Below are positions 31,262 to 44,041 of a stretch of 64,000 bases of DNA, in pieces; position 1 is the stretch's first letter; each line of letters starts with the position of its first letter. The notes below the pieces were generated by a model that had not been told where the DNA came from, did not search any database, and saw nothing but the letters and a program-made list of their open reading frames with translations. Source of the DNA: Nematostella vectensis (Eukaryota; Cnidaria; Anthozoa; Actiniaria; Edwardsiidae); contig NC_064041.1 in NCBI RefSeq assembly GCF_932526225.1, positions 5,638,046-5,702,045 on the forward strand. The letters are read 5' to 3'. The position numbers were made by a program, and so were the translations under genes.

Positions 31262-34200
31262 ATGAGAGATTTCGAGCTTCAGGGCTTGAAATCGCTCAGA
31301 TCTGTACCGTTAATACGTATAAAAGTCACCTGTACATCAGGAAAGGACCAATCCCTCGCTGTCTCCTTGAAAGATACCGTTTCTCTTGTCAAGGACCGTG
31401 TTTTGGGTGGTGAATTTTGCAAAGAATCGTCGTTCTACAAATTGGTTGTTGCTAAAACTCGACGGAATTTGTCGGATGAGAATACACTTGAAAAAGAAGG
31501 AATTAGCGAAGACGGTAAAACAATATAATTACGATGATCTGTATATTGTCGTTTATATCCTCACTAAATGTTTATCGTTTTTTTTAGATGAGTTAATTTT
31601 GTTAAAACGACGGCACAGTTCGGCATGCGATCACGAGAAAGAGAAGGTCCGTAGTTTGGTGTTAAAATACTAACATATTTATAATTGCACCGTCATCATT
31701 TAATAATTATCATTTTCTATTTAAAACTGTAGCATATTTCTATGTACCGAGACTATCATTTTATAGGGAACTTACGTTCAAACTTCGCAAAAAGTATTTT
31801 TTCCATCCAAATCGCTAATTGCTTGAGCGTTTCGAATGTAAGAAAATAAACAAATTTGATCTATGAAATTGTTTACATGTAAAGGCGCGTTGGTCTCTTG
31901 GATAAGATATCAGATTCACTGTTTTGACTCAAACTTTACAACACTGTGATCTTGTTACTTTACCCCCTTGTTGAATAAAAATTTAGTAACCCCTTCCTTC
32001 GCTTTAACATTCTCTAAGTTTTCAGGAGAAATCATACAAAAAATCAGACCCCCCTTACAAGGTCCTTTTTTCCTGTGTCGCTTTATGTGGAAAAAGATTT
32101 TGGGAGCCTCCCCCCCCCTCAAATGGTATTAAAGGAACACTGAAAAGGAAATGCTTCAGGGATCATAATTTCCAATTTGTATATGCCATCCATTAACTTT
32201 TAATAGAAGTAATAAAAAAGTATCTAATTCTACATTTTACAGAAAAGAATTACATACAAGATACCAGACATCTCTACCATACACAAGCTTACCTCAACTC
32301 TACCTGCTGATGAAGATACAGAGGTCCCTACTGCTTCTAGTACACAATTCAATGTAAGTGGACAATGGTATCACATTAGGCGGGATCTGTTTGCAAGAAT
32401 GTGCGATTCCAGAAAACATCCATACCCCCCTCCCCCCCACGGAGGGAAAACTTTTTTTTGACCCCCCCACCCCCCGGAATTCGCAATCCAAAAAATATAC
32501 CCCCACCCCCTTCTGAAAATGTGGTTTTGCCGACCAGCAAAACCACATTTTCCTACGTAAACACACGTTTGATTAAAGGTTTTCTTCATTTGCTCACGTT
32601 ACGTCTATAGCATGTACAAGGAGGTCAACAGGCGTTTATTGCAAAACGTTTCTCGGAATTTCATGTGACCATTGCTGGCAAAACGAATAATTTCTTCTGA
32701 AAATGCGCTACTTCACAATCTTCGAAATAAAAGAATGTTTGAATTCTTATTGTCCTAATAACTAGACAACACTGTGTATTTATTGCTTTCTACCGGCTAC
32801 CGCTTTCTCTAGTATGAATTCAATACTCTGGGACTTTTTGCCATGGAAATGCTACACCGTTGTAATATAATATAACGTAACATGCCACGTTGACAAGCGA
32901 AAGCCTCCTAACTAAAATCCTAGTTTAGTTTATCGTTTAAATATAAAATACGTTTGTTTAAATCCTTCAAGAAACTTTAGCCAGTAGTGTTTTACTAATA
33001 GTTATCGGAATTTTAGGTGACCAAACAAATTATTCCATCGGAAACACCACAAATCTCTGAGCTCGACTTGAGAACAGAGAAAAACTCCTGGGGGGGACTC
33101 TCTAGAAAAGAAGACGGGGGTGCTCGACCTATCTTTTTGGGTATTAAATTCTTACCCACTGCTATCTTTTAGGGGGTGTTTTAGGATTTTTCCAATTCTG
33201 CTATCTTTTAGGGTGTCTCACGTTAAATGGTGGCCCAATCTCTCGAAACGTGTTTTACAATCCCTAAGGGTTAAAATTGATTCTGCTGTCTAGCACCCCC
33301 GTCTGTTTTTCTCGAAGTCCCCCCCCCCCGGAAAAAACTCCACGGGGGGGGGGGGGGGGGGTATGGATGTTTTCTGGCATTGCACAATATTTTAAAATAA
33401 CCATTTACCAAAAAAAAAGCAACAAAAAAGTTGGGGTCTCACAAAAAATAATAATAACCCTAAATCAGATATTTTTAATTCATACCCAGTCGTTTTCTTA
33501 CTCCCCCAACGCTGATGCCTCGTTTTGGTACACTATATCGACCCTAGTTATTTTTGGTTTGTTCATCTCAAATCTTTATGGCATGCATTATTTCTTGCAG
33601 TTCAATAGGGAATTACGGCGGATCTTAGTATCCCTCATAGACTCCTCCATTTTGCTTCAGTCTTTGGATGAGGACTCTCAAGAAGCAAGCACAGGTATAG
33701 AATCATACCCTTTTACAGGGCTTCTGGAATTACGCAGGATTCTTTGCTAAATTACGTGGAAAATCAATCATTACGTGCTAAATTACGCGGGATTTTGCAA
33801 TACATTTTTCTTTAGCAATCAAAATTTTGTGGGATTCTTTTCTGAATTACGCGCTAAATTACACGGAATATCAACTGTTACGCCCAAACTACATTTTGTA
33901 CCGAAGCAAAGCACGAAATAACTTAAAAAAGTTAATTTTTTGCGCGAAAATATCTTAGGCTAGTTTTCATTGGCTCCTAGCCACCAGCCAATTAAAAAAG
34001 GTATTTTATTATTAGTCCTTGGTCTTCGTGGTTTAGCAAAAAACGCCTAGTCATTTTATTTGTTTTCGAAATTCAGTTCGAAATATCGCGCTCTTACGAA
34101 GAATATCTCTCTTTTTTTACGAGAAATAGAGGTAAGAACCCTAAAAGAACACATCAGCTGTGCACTTAAATGTTTTGTCCTTCAAAATTTTGCCAAATTA

Positions 34201-37200
34201 CGCAGGATTACGTGGAAATATGTGGATTATGTGGAGAAAGCCAAATTACGCGCTTCTGCACAAGCGCATAATTTGAGAAGCCCTGCTTTTATGTATCACC
34301 TCTATTAAGGACAGATTTAACACACTGCAGATTGAGGTGAACTCCTTATAGTTTTTGCACTATCTAAACTGTTTGGTGAGGTACATTTGGTATCTGGTGG
34401 GCTGGTGCCAAAATTGAAAAAAATAACCGCTATGTAAAAGAGTCACTATTCAGCCACACCTTCATTATTGTTTCTGTTTTTCGCTAGACAAATGATGTAA
34501 AGGAATCTTGAAATTACCATCTAAAGACACAGATTTTAATGGGTTCTCACAGTCAAATCTTATATATATCCAAGATGAGGATATCATTACTTAACTAAAC
34601 CTACTGTACTACTAAGTTAAATTTGTCCATTGTGCATCTTCATACACAGGTCACATTAAGTGAACTATACTAGTGTTATATGTCATTGGAAAGCGACATT
34701 ACATATGCATTTTTTCAGCTACTCTTTGTTTTCTCTGGCTTCACGCCAGCTCTAACACCAAAAACATACTGAAACAGTGTGCCTTTCACTTTGAGTAATT
34801 TATACCATTTGCGATGAGACCTTTGAAAATCAGCATTGTTATTGATTAAGTGTTGCTTCTCATTTTTATTATTTTCAGCTAAACCAGAAGAGCCATCACT
34901 AACTGTTGATCCTGTGAGTATGATACCGCTTACTGACCGTGGATGTACTGGGCCTTACAAGAACTAATGGACCCAGGAATTTTTCAATTGTTTTATGACA
35001 CAAGTCCAAAACTTGCTTGTTGCATTGTCTTCAAGCCCATACCTGCCAACCTTGGAAATACAAAAACCCAGAGATTGTGCTTCAAATACAAGAAATATAA
35101 TTTATAATTTTCCTGATAGATTGCAGTAAATGTATAGGAAGTTTCAATTTTTTTGCCGGGAGATGAAGGCTTAAAACCAGGTTTCTCCCACGAAAACCGG
35201 GAGAGTTGGCAGGTGTGCCAGCTTGCCATACAGGGATCATAGCTGTCAACTCACCCGCATTAGGCAGGTGTCACAGAATTTTTGGATTTCATCACAAGCC
35301 TAATTTTTGTAAGAATGTTCATATGTACATTTTCTATATTCACCCGCAGTTGTTCTCTTGGGTTTTTTCACATATTCATTGTATTTCACCTGATCTCACA
35401 AGATGGGTTGACAGCTACGCTTAGTAAATATTGAGAGCATGCGCATAAGCATTGAGTTGCTGTCTATAAAATACTGTATTTCTTACCTTTAACTGTGGAT
35501 TCTCAATTTCAATACTGTTTATTTTTGCTATTCAGCAAAATATCAGGTAAAATATCCCAGGGGAGATCTTTTTTATCTCTACAAAACAAATGCCATTTTA
35601 TAGTTGATTACAGTAAAAACCCTAGCCTTATATTCTGAAGCTTGTGTACGTGATTTTTCAAATATTTTGTTTTCATATGTTTGATCAGGTGTCCTTGAAG
35701 CAATTGACAGATATGGGATTTGATACCGCACGAGCCACAAAATCACTTTTGGCGAATCGGTAAGGGTAGCATGGGCTGGGCAAGTTCGTCATCTGGAGAT
35801 TAGAGACCCACAATTATCACTTTTACAGGCCCGTAGCCAGGGGGGGTTCGGACGAACCCCCCAACTCGGCTTGAAGGTCCGCTCAGAGCAAACAAAAAAA
35901 TATATAACGTTTGGCTGGATTACCGTGCACATCAATATGTCTTTAAAATGACTATAATTTTTTTTTACTTTTTTTTTTATTATCGCTATATGTTAAAAAG
36001 CACCCTATTAATAGGATGTCTCCGATGCTAGCCATGGAGTGGCTGTTGCAACATGAGTCAGATTCGGATATCGATGAACCTTCTACTCCAAGCACAAGTC
36101 AGGGCCGCACACATAGGAAGCGAAGGGAATTCACACCCAACCCTCAGGTACTAATGAAAAGGGCAAAAAAGTTGGTTCCTAATAGATCTTTAGGGCCAGT
36201 GGGATGCCTTGGTGTGCTTCTCAAAGGGCAACTGGTAGCCATATTGATTTTATGCTTGAATTACACAGGACCCCCACAAATTAACCCCCATTACCTGGAA
36301 AACAGACATATTTTTATACAATGAGTTCTGGCAAGTGTGAGTTTCCTTATTTTAGACTAACCAGCATAAGTTGGAAATGTGTTAAGGAGGTGGAGGGAAC
36401 AAATTTGGGCTGAGATTGCATTGTTTTCATTTTCAGTCGGTTAGAAATCTGAAGGAGATGGGATTTGAAGAAGAGGAGATCATGGTTGCGTTGAAAGTAT
36501 CAGGAAACAACCCTGAAGCTGCAGTAAGTTGAGAAACAGGTCATCTATGTCGCTGAGTTTTATTCTTAAATTGTCAAGAACAGGTAATGCTGAAGAGATC
36601 AATAACTGCCCTCTGGTTTTTAAATTAGATATTTTATCATTTGCCATTCTTACATTGGGTGGGGTTCAGTCGTGCTGATAAGCAAACAGCATTCTGGGCC
36701 AATTTTAGGGGAGGAAATTCAACATAGCATGGTAAACATGTTGATGTAATACTAAATGAAGCCTAGAAGATGGTAGGTTTTTGCAATTTTGCCCCTGGGA
36801 TATTATTGCTAACAACATCAACATTGGTATCACTCAATGACATGTAAATTGTGTCACCTAAAATGGCCCCAGCCTATCAATCCAACCCAATCCCCTACGC
36901 AACATAAGAATGGGGAATGTGGTTTATTAGTTTCATCAGGGGCTCATAAGTAGGGGCAATCATCTGTATTATATAAGTGTCACGGCGTTTCTGAGGATCA
37001 GGCTATTTTTAGACGCACACACACACGGTTACACATGGTTACATGAGTTACGTGAGGCTGCATGCGCAAATTGCAGTTAGGAAGAATGTTTTTTATCATC
37101 ATCCATCGGTTTTGTTTGTTTACCAAAAAAAATGCTAGCTAGAATTGAAATTCATATGTAGGGTTGGATTCATATAAAAGAAGACAGCAACAAAAGTCAA

Positions 37201-38692
37201 AGTACCAAAGAGAGAACATAGCTTTTTGTCTGAGACCACACGTGCAGTTGAGCTCAGCCAAAATGTCAACACAAAGGTCGAATCTGATTGGCTCATCCAC
37301 ACACCTAAAAATAAGCTGATCCTAGGAAACGCTGTGACACCTATATAGTACCAGAATGTGGGGAAGTTGATTGCCCCTACTTATGAGCCCCTGGTTTAAT
37401 ATGGTATCGTTTACTGAGTGATGTTTTATTATGTCTTAGTGTGATTGGCTCCTGGGAGATAGGAAGGAGGGTGCGATGAGTTCAGATGAAGGGCTAGACC
37501 CTGAAAGGTAAAGGTGTTTCCTCTTTGGCATGCCATCTTGTATGCACTTTGTTACCTTTGCTGCTAAGTTACCTTTGTTGCTCATATCCTGATTGTTGAC
37601 TCTGTTAAACAGCCCTATGTACAAAGCCATCATGGAAAACCCACTAGTTCAACTCAGCTTGTATAACCCCAGGGTGCTTGGAGGTATGTATAGTATACAT
37701 ATTATCCTACAGTATGTACCTGTAGACTTTGATAGTTTTCATGAAAACCCAGAAAAAACGGAGTTCGCATATCAGGGCGGCCATCTTGGATTATGCACTG
37801 CACAGGGGGAGAGGGTGAAGAAAAACATGCTGTCCTGCCCTTTTGTGCATTGCGAACTACATATTTTCTGGGTTTTTGTGCCTGAAAAAAATGATCAAAG
37901 CCTATAAATACTGTAGGCTACAGTACTTTCAGATAGTAATAGATGATCAGTTAGTTATACTCAGCCGAAATGACTGCCCAAAATAAAATATAATGGAAAT
38001 GAATGTCAGAACTAGAATACAGTACCGTTGCTTTAGGAAGAGCTTAAAATGTCACTGCACCATCTCTGATATCCAGGCAGGGTATAACGAAATTTAAAAG
38101 TATGACTACCCAGGATACCCAGGCATGCAATGTCATTCCCAAGTTATTGGGTTTTGAGTGGTACTAGAACAGGGAAGCAAGGGGCTTTGTCGTTCCCTTG
38201 CTTTTGGGTGGTGCTAGAACATGTTGGAGCCCAGATTAAAGCATGCCCTCAGTCATACAAACGTCTGTGAATGAAGCTCACCAGGTATTTCACTTGCCAC
38301 AAATGAGAATCTGACAGTAACTCTATATTCAATTAGTTAAAATTCTAAGACAGGAGAATTTGCGGCAGAGATTTTAGGAAAGACTATTTGTTTTTTCTTT
38401 ATCGAATACAAAATGGTTTTGGTTTAAGCACTGACAAGAAATTTGGCTGAAGTAAAAATAAAAAATAAAAAAAGTGTTTTTTAATACACATCTGTGACAG
38501 CAGCATTGTTCCTGAAAAACTGTTTAGCCACAGCCTCCCCCATTCTTCTGTACTGACAAAAGTCTTGTTGTGGTTGCAGCATTTGAAGACATGCTGGATA
38601 GTCCTAACACAAGTAATGTGTACATCAACGACCCAGAGACAGGGCCAGTTTTGCTCCAGATATCATGTATTGTGCAGGGATTTGCCAGATAG
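31262..38692 (+). CDS. UBAC1: UBA domain-containing protein 1 (KPC2)
   Basis: Eleven exons (31262-31514, 31588-31646, 32243-32353, 33601-33694, 34879-34913, 35689-35759, 36015-36147, 36437-36523, 37440-37507, 37613-37683, 38580-38692) join with matching phases into 364 residues. Residues 10-105 are a ubiquitin-like fold ([18 protein letters not shown] ... DELILLKRR). After a linker with [16 protein letters not shown] come UBA1 (about 185-220, [19 protein letters not shown] ... AMEWLL) and UBA2 (about 253-290, [20 protein letters not shown] ... CDWLLGDRK). The conserved C-terminus follows ([29 protein letters not shown]). Vertebrate UBAC1 partners the RING protein KPC1/RNF123 and delivers ubiquitinated substrates such as p27 to the proteasome; that role is inferred from homology. 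Length is slightly below human (405). Introns carry several MITEs. Confidence 0.94.
32396..32553. mobile_element. C-rich repeat (CCAGAAAACATCCATACCCC type) with terminal hairpin
   Basis: It starts GATTCCAGAAAACATCCATA and runs through C-rich blocks. It ends in a perfect hairpin: GAAAATGTGGTTTTGC, six-base loop, GCAAAACCACATTTTC. An inverted copy of the start lies at about 33355-33385. It lies in a UBAC1 intron. Confidence 0.65.
33716..34285. mobile_element. hAT-like non-autonomous element with CAGGGCTTCT ends
   Basis: The ends CAGGGCTTCTGGAATTACGC and GCGCATAATTTGAGAAGCCCTG are inverted repeats. CTTTTA is present directly on both flanks and could be the target duplication. Internal ATTACGC/ATTACGTG blocks are repeated. 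It starts about 20 bp after the donor of UBAC1 exon 33601-33694. Confidence 0.7.
35039..35418. mobile_element. Two adjacent MITE-like elements with GTTGACA/TGTCAAC or GTTGGCAGGT ends
   Basis: The first (about 35039-35215) runs from ACCTGCCAACCTTGG to GGGAGAGTTGGCAGGT. The second (about 35238-35418) runs from AGCTGTCAACTCACCCGC to GGGTTGACAGCT. Both have imperfect inverted ends related to the 23.5-kb element. They lie side by side in a UBAC1 intron. Confidence 0.6.
36938..37392. mobile_element. MITE with 25-bp inverted ends AGGGGCTCATAAGTAGGGGC
   Basis: The left end AGGGGCTCATAAGTAGGGGC (plus AATCA) is mirrored by GATTGCCCCTACTTATGAGC (plus CCCT) at the right. Subterminal GTGTCACGGCGTTTC and AACGCTGTGACAC blocks also pair. 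A CACACAC run sits inside. It lies in a UBAC1 intron, ending 47 bp before an acceptor. Confidence 0.85.
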
Positions 38693-39100
38693 TGAATGTT
38701 GTGTGCCACCTACCTGGCCATAGCCTACAAATATTTCCTGTAAATATTACACATAGTCCAGTTGCTTAGCCATGCCTCACAAGGTGCTGGCCGGTACTGC
38801 TCCCAAAATCAATATCCCCAGGGATTTGCCAGTTAGTAAAGGGTACATGTCACCTTTCCTGGCCAAAGCCTTTGTGTTTGGCAAGTCAAATGCTGATTAC
38901 CCTAGCCAAGAAAACTGAACTCTGTCCTACATGTTGCTGGCCTATTGACAGACTGGATATGATGTCCAGGAATTGGCCAGATGGAACCTAGCGAATGTCT
39001 TCAATTTGTTTGCTAGTACTACACAAGGTATTGTGACCGTCAAGGGTATTGGTAGATTATGAATGGTCCCCATCTTTTCTGGCTATGAAAGCTAAGTGAA
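38670..39100 (+). repeat. Degenerate tandem repeat over the UBAC1 stop codon and 3' UTR
   Basis: The block AGGGATTTGCCAGATAGT, which contains the last codons and the stop, recurs in altered form near 38820 and 38967. Each is followed by a CACCTxxCCTGGCCA-type block, giving a unit of about 145 bp. The copies are well diverged. Confidence 0.5.
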
Positions 39101-41357
39101 TCTCCAAAATGTGTTGCCTGGCCCTGGGTAAGGGTATTTCTTTTGCATGTTCTGGCCACCATTTTTATGGATATGGTGAACCATTCATATTTGATTGTTG
39201 TCACAAAATAATATTTTTTTCAAAAAGGTTTAGTTATTTTGTCCAGGGTATAGCATGGCACTGACTGGCAATCGTAATTTTCCCTGTGCTTAAAGACTTC
39301 AACTCTCACTGAATACTTTTGATATTGAATATTATCTAGGGTTTAGTCTAGTATTATGGTCTAGTATTTGATCATCACTTTTTCCTGGAAATGTTTTTTT
39401 TAATTGTTGTCCATGGCATAGCCTGGTATTGACTTGTCTTTGTCACTTTCCTTGTCTTTAAAGATATGGCTTGTTACTAAGTGTTTGGTATAGATATTCT
39501 ATATTGTCCAGGGTATATCCTGGTATTGTCGGGACACCATATTTCCTGGTCTTGATTTTGATCATTCCAATTCCCTTCTAATCATCTTTTGTTAATGCAC
39601 ATATCAACTTGTCATGGTTTGACCAACGTCACAAATATTGTAAATATTGAACATTGTAACATCTCTGTATTAAAGAATCTTAACCTGATTTGGGTGACAC
39701 TTGTTTTGGTTTCATTTTGGGGGTTTTGGGAGGGAGGGAGGGAGGGAGGGGGGGAGCGTATTCAATGTTCTGCGAACTCCTGATTTCCACGGCTAAATCC
39801 CCTTCTATCTTCCATCATTCAAAATCCTTGACGCGTTTTAATTGGCCAGCACTGAAATGGTTTACAATCATGGAACCCCAGCAGAGCAAAAAATGGCAAA
39901 TTTTCCTAGAACAGGGACTGGTTACCTTCGCTAAGCTTGAATTTTTGCTTAGGTCCCTTATGTTATGTAAACCAACATATCAAAAATATTTTCTCTAATG
40001 GATTCGTTTTCGAGATATAAGGCTTGAAGTGCAATTTTCAATGACGTGTATGAATTCTCGTTTTTAGGGAGAAGTCGGGCTCTGATCAGAAATCAAGCAA
40101 ACTTTCCTCGCTTATATTTAAATTTCATATCTGCTAAATTTCTTTAAAATTTGGAATTAAGCTTTGCGACAGAGGAACTCCTTTTATGCGGAATCTTTAG
40201 CTTATATATTGAGAATTGGAAAATTCTTTCGGCAACCTCTCAGTAAGGCAGACTTAAAAAATACAATTTTAATGAAGCCAATACGCAGTTCTACGTTGTT
40301 GACGAAAATTCTCAGTTTATGTAAATTGACAGTAAAACTACAATTTTACATGTAAATATACTTGTTCTAACATCCTATTAAGTCAATAATTATATAAATG
40401 AATACTTTACAATAATAGTTAGTGGGCGTAATAATAGGTTGATATTTTCTTAATAAGAGTAATATATATTTATAAAACGCTAAAACTACGTCTGTATATT
40501 CTAAAGCGCTAAATAAAATGAAACAGAGAAAACAAAAACTTACATAAAAAAATAATAATTAAGACTACTTTATACATTGAAGGCTGGCCGGAACAAATGT
40601 GTCTTTATAGCCTGTTTCAGGGGCGGATCCAAAATTTAAAAATGGGGGGTGGATGATGGCCGGATTATAATCTAACAATACTTCATGCTGAATTGGATTT
40701 GTCGCGTCCGCAAAGTCAAGCAGGCGATGGCACATGGATATTACCTTCTCCGTTGTTTTTTTTTTTTCAAACAGTGACTTTCTAATTTTTTTTTTTTTTG
40801 CTCAAAAAGGTGGTTATCCACCCAATCCACCCCCCTGTATCCGTCCCTGTGTTTAAATGGAGTAAGTCCTCTTATTCCTTTAATAAAGTTTGGTAATTGG
40901 TTTCACAGTTCTGGACCCGCATGAGCAAACGCCCTGTCCCCTAGAGTTTTGCATTTTGTTTTCGGAACTACCAGGGGATTTGCTGTATCTGTGATCTAAG
41001 ATTATGGGACGAACGACTGCAGTTGACAAGGGTCTTCAGAAATAAGTATCTGCGATTATTTCGTGAAATTCCTTCAACAAAAATCTACCTGTCACGTGAC
41101 CGGGAAACTGCGAAAACGAGGGCGCTAGGATAGGAACCTCTGCACAGTCACAATAGGGACTTGCACTAAGAAATCACGTGACTCTTTTGTGTGGCACGTG
41201 CGCGCTCCAGATTTTGGCGGCAAAATAACAAAAACAAAAAGCAACTTATTCAGCCCTTGCGGACTGACCTTTTTTTCAGAAAGGGCATATTTTTATTTAT
41301 TTTATTTTTGCCATTTCTGTGTTTATTTTGAGTTTGCAACTCAAAAAGTTACTCTGT
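39100..41357. other. UBAC1 3' region and spacer with one MITE
   Basis: AT-rich sequence contains a GGGA simple repeat (39.73 kb). Between about 40618 and 40851 lies an element with ends CAGGGGCGGATCCAAAAT and GTATCCGTCCCTG. TTTATT near 41292 gives AATAAA for the LRAT gene on the minus strand. No coding exon was recognised. Confidence 0.5.
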
Positions 41358-43606
41358 TTAGGGCTTGACAGTGATACGGTATACAAAGTCCTTGCAGTTG
41401 TTGAAAAATATGTTATACGATGGATTCTTGGGATCATACTCAGCTACAGCATAGAGGGCTCTATAGACCACATCTTCAGTTGAGTACGTTTTTGCATTGG
41501 CTGGATATGTCACCCTGAACAACGGATTGAGCTGCTCAAAAGGAAGCACTTCCTGGATCACTCCCTTTTCGTATGAATGTCGAACGATCCTGACTAGCTT
41601 CTTATCTGCATAGACACGTATGACTATTGCGTGACATCGTGGATGAAGCGGGTTGCCGTAACGTACAATGTGATCTCCGGGACGAAGGTCATTCGGCGTC
41701 ACAGCACGGTCGTTGGTCATGATGGTCTTGACGATCGCTTTAGATAAAAACGGTCCCAAAGTCGTTCCAATGACATGGCCTAATAATGAACCTACACAAC
41801 CTCCAACAATTCCAAGAACAGCTCCTCCGACGGTCCCCAATCCTGGGCACAACACTGTGCCAATTGCTGTGAGTGCAATTCCGCCTCCGGCTCCTAATCC
41901 CCCAGCAAAAAATCTCTGCGATATCTGCCCCACCACCTCTTTGATAAAGTCCTTCTTTGACAGACTCTTTCTGCCATCCTTTGCGACTTCCACGTACTTC
42001 TGGTATAATTTGTTCAAGTTCCAGATACAGATTCCAACCTCAGAAGCTATAATAACCCCAGCACCAATCATCTCTGCAGCACCAATCACCTCTGAAGATT
42101 TTGGTACATACTTCATTTCTTCAGCTCCTAATTCTAGGATTTCGGCAAGACTAACCTATAAGTATACATAGTAGTTCTAATTACATCCAATATCTCTTAT
42201 TTAAAAATTAGGGCTTTCCCAATAGACTCTTATTTTTAAAGGGACCTTTTTTATAAGAACGTCCAGCCCGAAGTTTTTACCAAATTTTAAGAACATGCCG
42301 AGGCTCAGTTTAATTTTTAGTCCTGATGCGTTTGATGAAAACTGAAAATGTGCTCATAGTAACAACCTTATTATTGCTATTGTTTATTAGTGTAATTGTC
42401 TTTCTAATAATTAATTGGGCGAACGGCAAATGGCAATTGCCCAATGGCAGTTCTACGATCAAAAGGTGTTAATGGGTAGTAATAATTTGTAAAAATAAAG
42501 GTAATAAATAAACTCAAGCATTGTCAGAACCATATCAGATGGATAGTTGTATGTGTTATTTATCTTTTTTTTTAATTTGGAACAAATATTTTGTGTTCCA
42601 TGGGTCCTTTCGGTCGTAGAACTGCCATTTGTCAATCGCCATTTGCCGTTTGCACTGACGTTACAACGGTTTTTTTTTTTCAAATAGGTGTATATACTAG
42701 AAGATTCACATACAAAATTTCATGCCAGTACATGTTCAAAAAATTGTAGCTGGGTAATAAACTGGAATCTACAGCAATTATGCGAGAAAAAAATACATGA
42801 AAAACATATATGGATATATATAGCAACGTTCTTTGCAAGAAAAAGGCAAGAAGGTATACCGGCAAAATTTCCATGTTTCTTTGAGTTGCTCATACATTTT
42901 TTCATTCATCTTTTATCAAACTTACACATACCTTAAACATTGTGGTTAGGAGGTTTTGCATGATACTTGTTGAGATTTCCTTCAGTTTGTTGTTGAACCA
43001 CGACTTCTGTTGATTGGTGTGAATACCACTCTTACAGAATGTCGCGAGATTCTCACAGTTATTCGTCAAAATTTCATATCCTCTTATTCCAAGCAAAGCT
43101 CTTGCCCGTGCAATTACTAACTGCGCTGGATTGTACTGCCGCACTTGCGCGTTATACGTGATGAGGTACAGGGTACCTTTCTCTTGAGTTGCATCGACAG
43201 TGTTCCTCTTAAAGACAATATTGCCATTGTCTCCCTTCCAATAGTGAATCACTTCCAGCATTTTGTCTTTGACATCTTCAACTATAGCATGATGCCATAT
43301 CAAGTACGGCCGTTGCCACGTTATGTGGTCACCACGTTTGACAGATTCGGCGACATTCTTCGGAACGATTTCTTCTCTCGATGCCGTACATTGCAGTATT
43401 CCGGGCTCTTCCAATTGGCTTTTGACTGGTGAGAGGTATGTCTTCTTATTATACACAACAGGTGGGTCTCTCGTTGCATTAACATATCTTTCCAGAAGCC
43501 ATTCTTTCCAGCACGATAGACAGACAAACCCAAGACATTCGTCGTCATAAAAATACTTAACTAGCTTTGTATCTTGGCAGGGGCATGATGGCGTTCGTGA
43601 AGCCAT
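41358..43606 (-). CDS. Protein with two LRAT-type domains
   Basis: Two minus-strand exons (42932-43606 and 41358-42155) join at a phase-0 GT-AG intron to give 490 residues. The N-terminus is cysteine-rich (C8, C10, C24, C29, C32), possibly metal-binding. Domain 1 (about 90-195) has the LRAT/NlpC-P60 elements: RGDHITW, His in WHHAIVEDV (105/106), His121, and Cys184 in TNNCENLATFC. A middle segment (about 308-360) is a glycine-zipper-like hydrophobic stretch (GGLGAGGGIALTAIGTVLC). Domain 2 (about 383-490) repeats the pattern: PGDHIVRYG, His400 in RCHAIVI, His418, and Cys479 in FFNNCKDF. LRAT-family enzymes are thiol acyltransferases or phospholipases acting on membranes. Both triads look intact, but the substrate is unknown. 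The intron contains a palindromic MITE (about 42417-42658). A broken duplicate of the 5' half lies at 46.4-48.2 kb. Confidence 0.85.
42242..42658. mobile_element. Half MITE plus palindromic MITE in the LRAT intron
   Basis: From 42242 to about 42360 the sequence matches, in reverse, the right half of the 9.4-kb MITE (TTTTTATAAGAACGTCCAG). From about 42417 to 42658 a second element has ends GAACGGCAAATGGCAATTGC and GCCATTTGCCGTTTGC plus TCTACGATC/GTCGTAGA subterminal pairs. The later duplication at 46.4 kb breaks within this palindromic element. Confidence 0.7.
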
Positions 43607-44015
43607 AATTCTGCAAACAAATCAGATTTTTAAAAGTTAGCCCCGATTCATACGTCGCCCTCCTGCCGTGCCGAATCTAATTGTCTATTTGTGTTGACAC
43701 CACAGGTAGCCCAGGCTCTGTCAATGAGACGGCCGTATTCCATAAAAGTTTAATTCAATCCAACTTGATGTAGTACTTGTAGTTGTCTATTATTTACACG
43801 TCTAAGCGATTTAGAGCTTTAGCGCTCTTCGGTGAAATTTAGAATTTCCTTTATCACTCCCTCTAAAGAAAGAGTTAAATAGAAATTTCACCGAAGTTTG
43901 ACAGAACAGCGCTAAAACGACCCCAAATGTGCTCTACTACCGTTCGTAGTTTATTTTGGTAGCTTTTTGGTTCAGGTGCCGTCCGGAATAAAAACATTAC
44001 AAAGTGCATCCGTAT

Positions 44016-44041
44016 GGGGGGGGGGGGGGGGGGGGGGGGGG
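44016..44041 (+). repeat. 26-base poly(G) tract upstream of the LRAT gene
   Basis: An uninterrupted run of 26 G follows GTGCATCCGTAT. In the duplicated copy the equivalent run is 38 G (47341-47378), which shows rapid length change. Confidence 0.9.
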
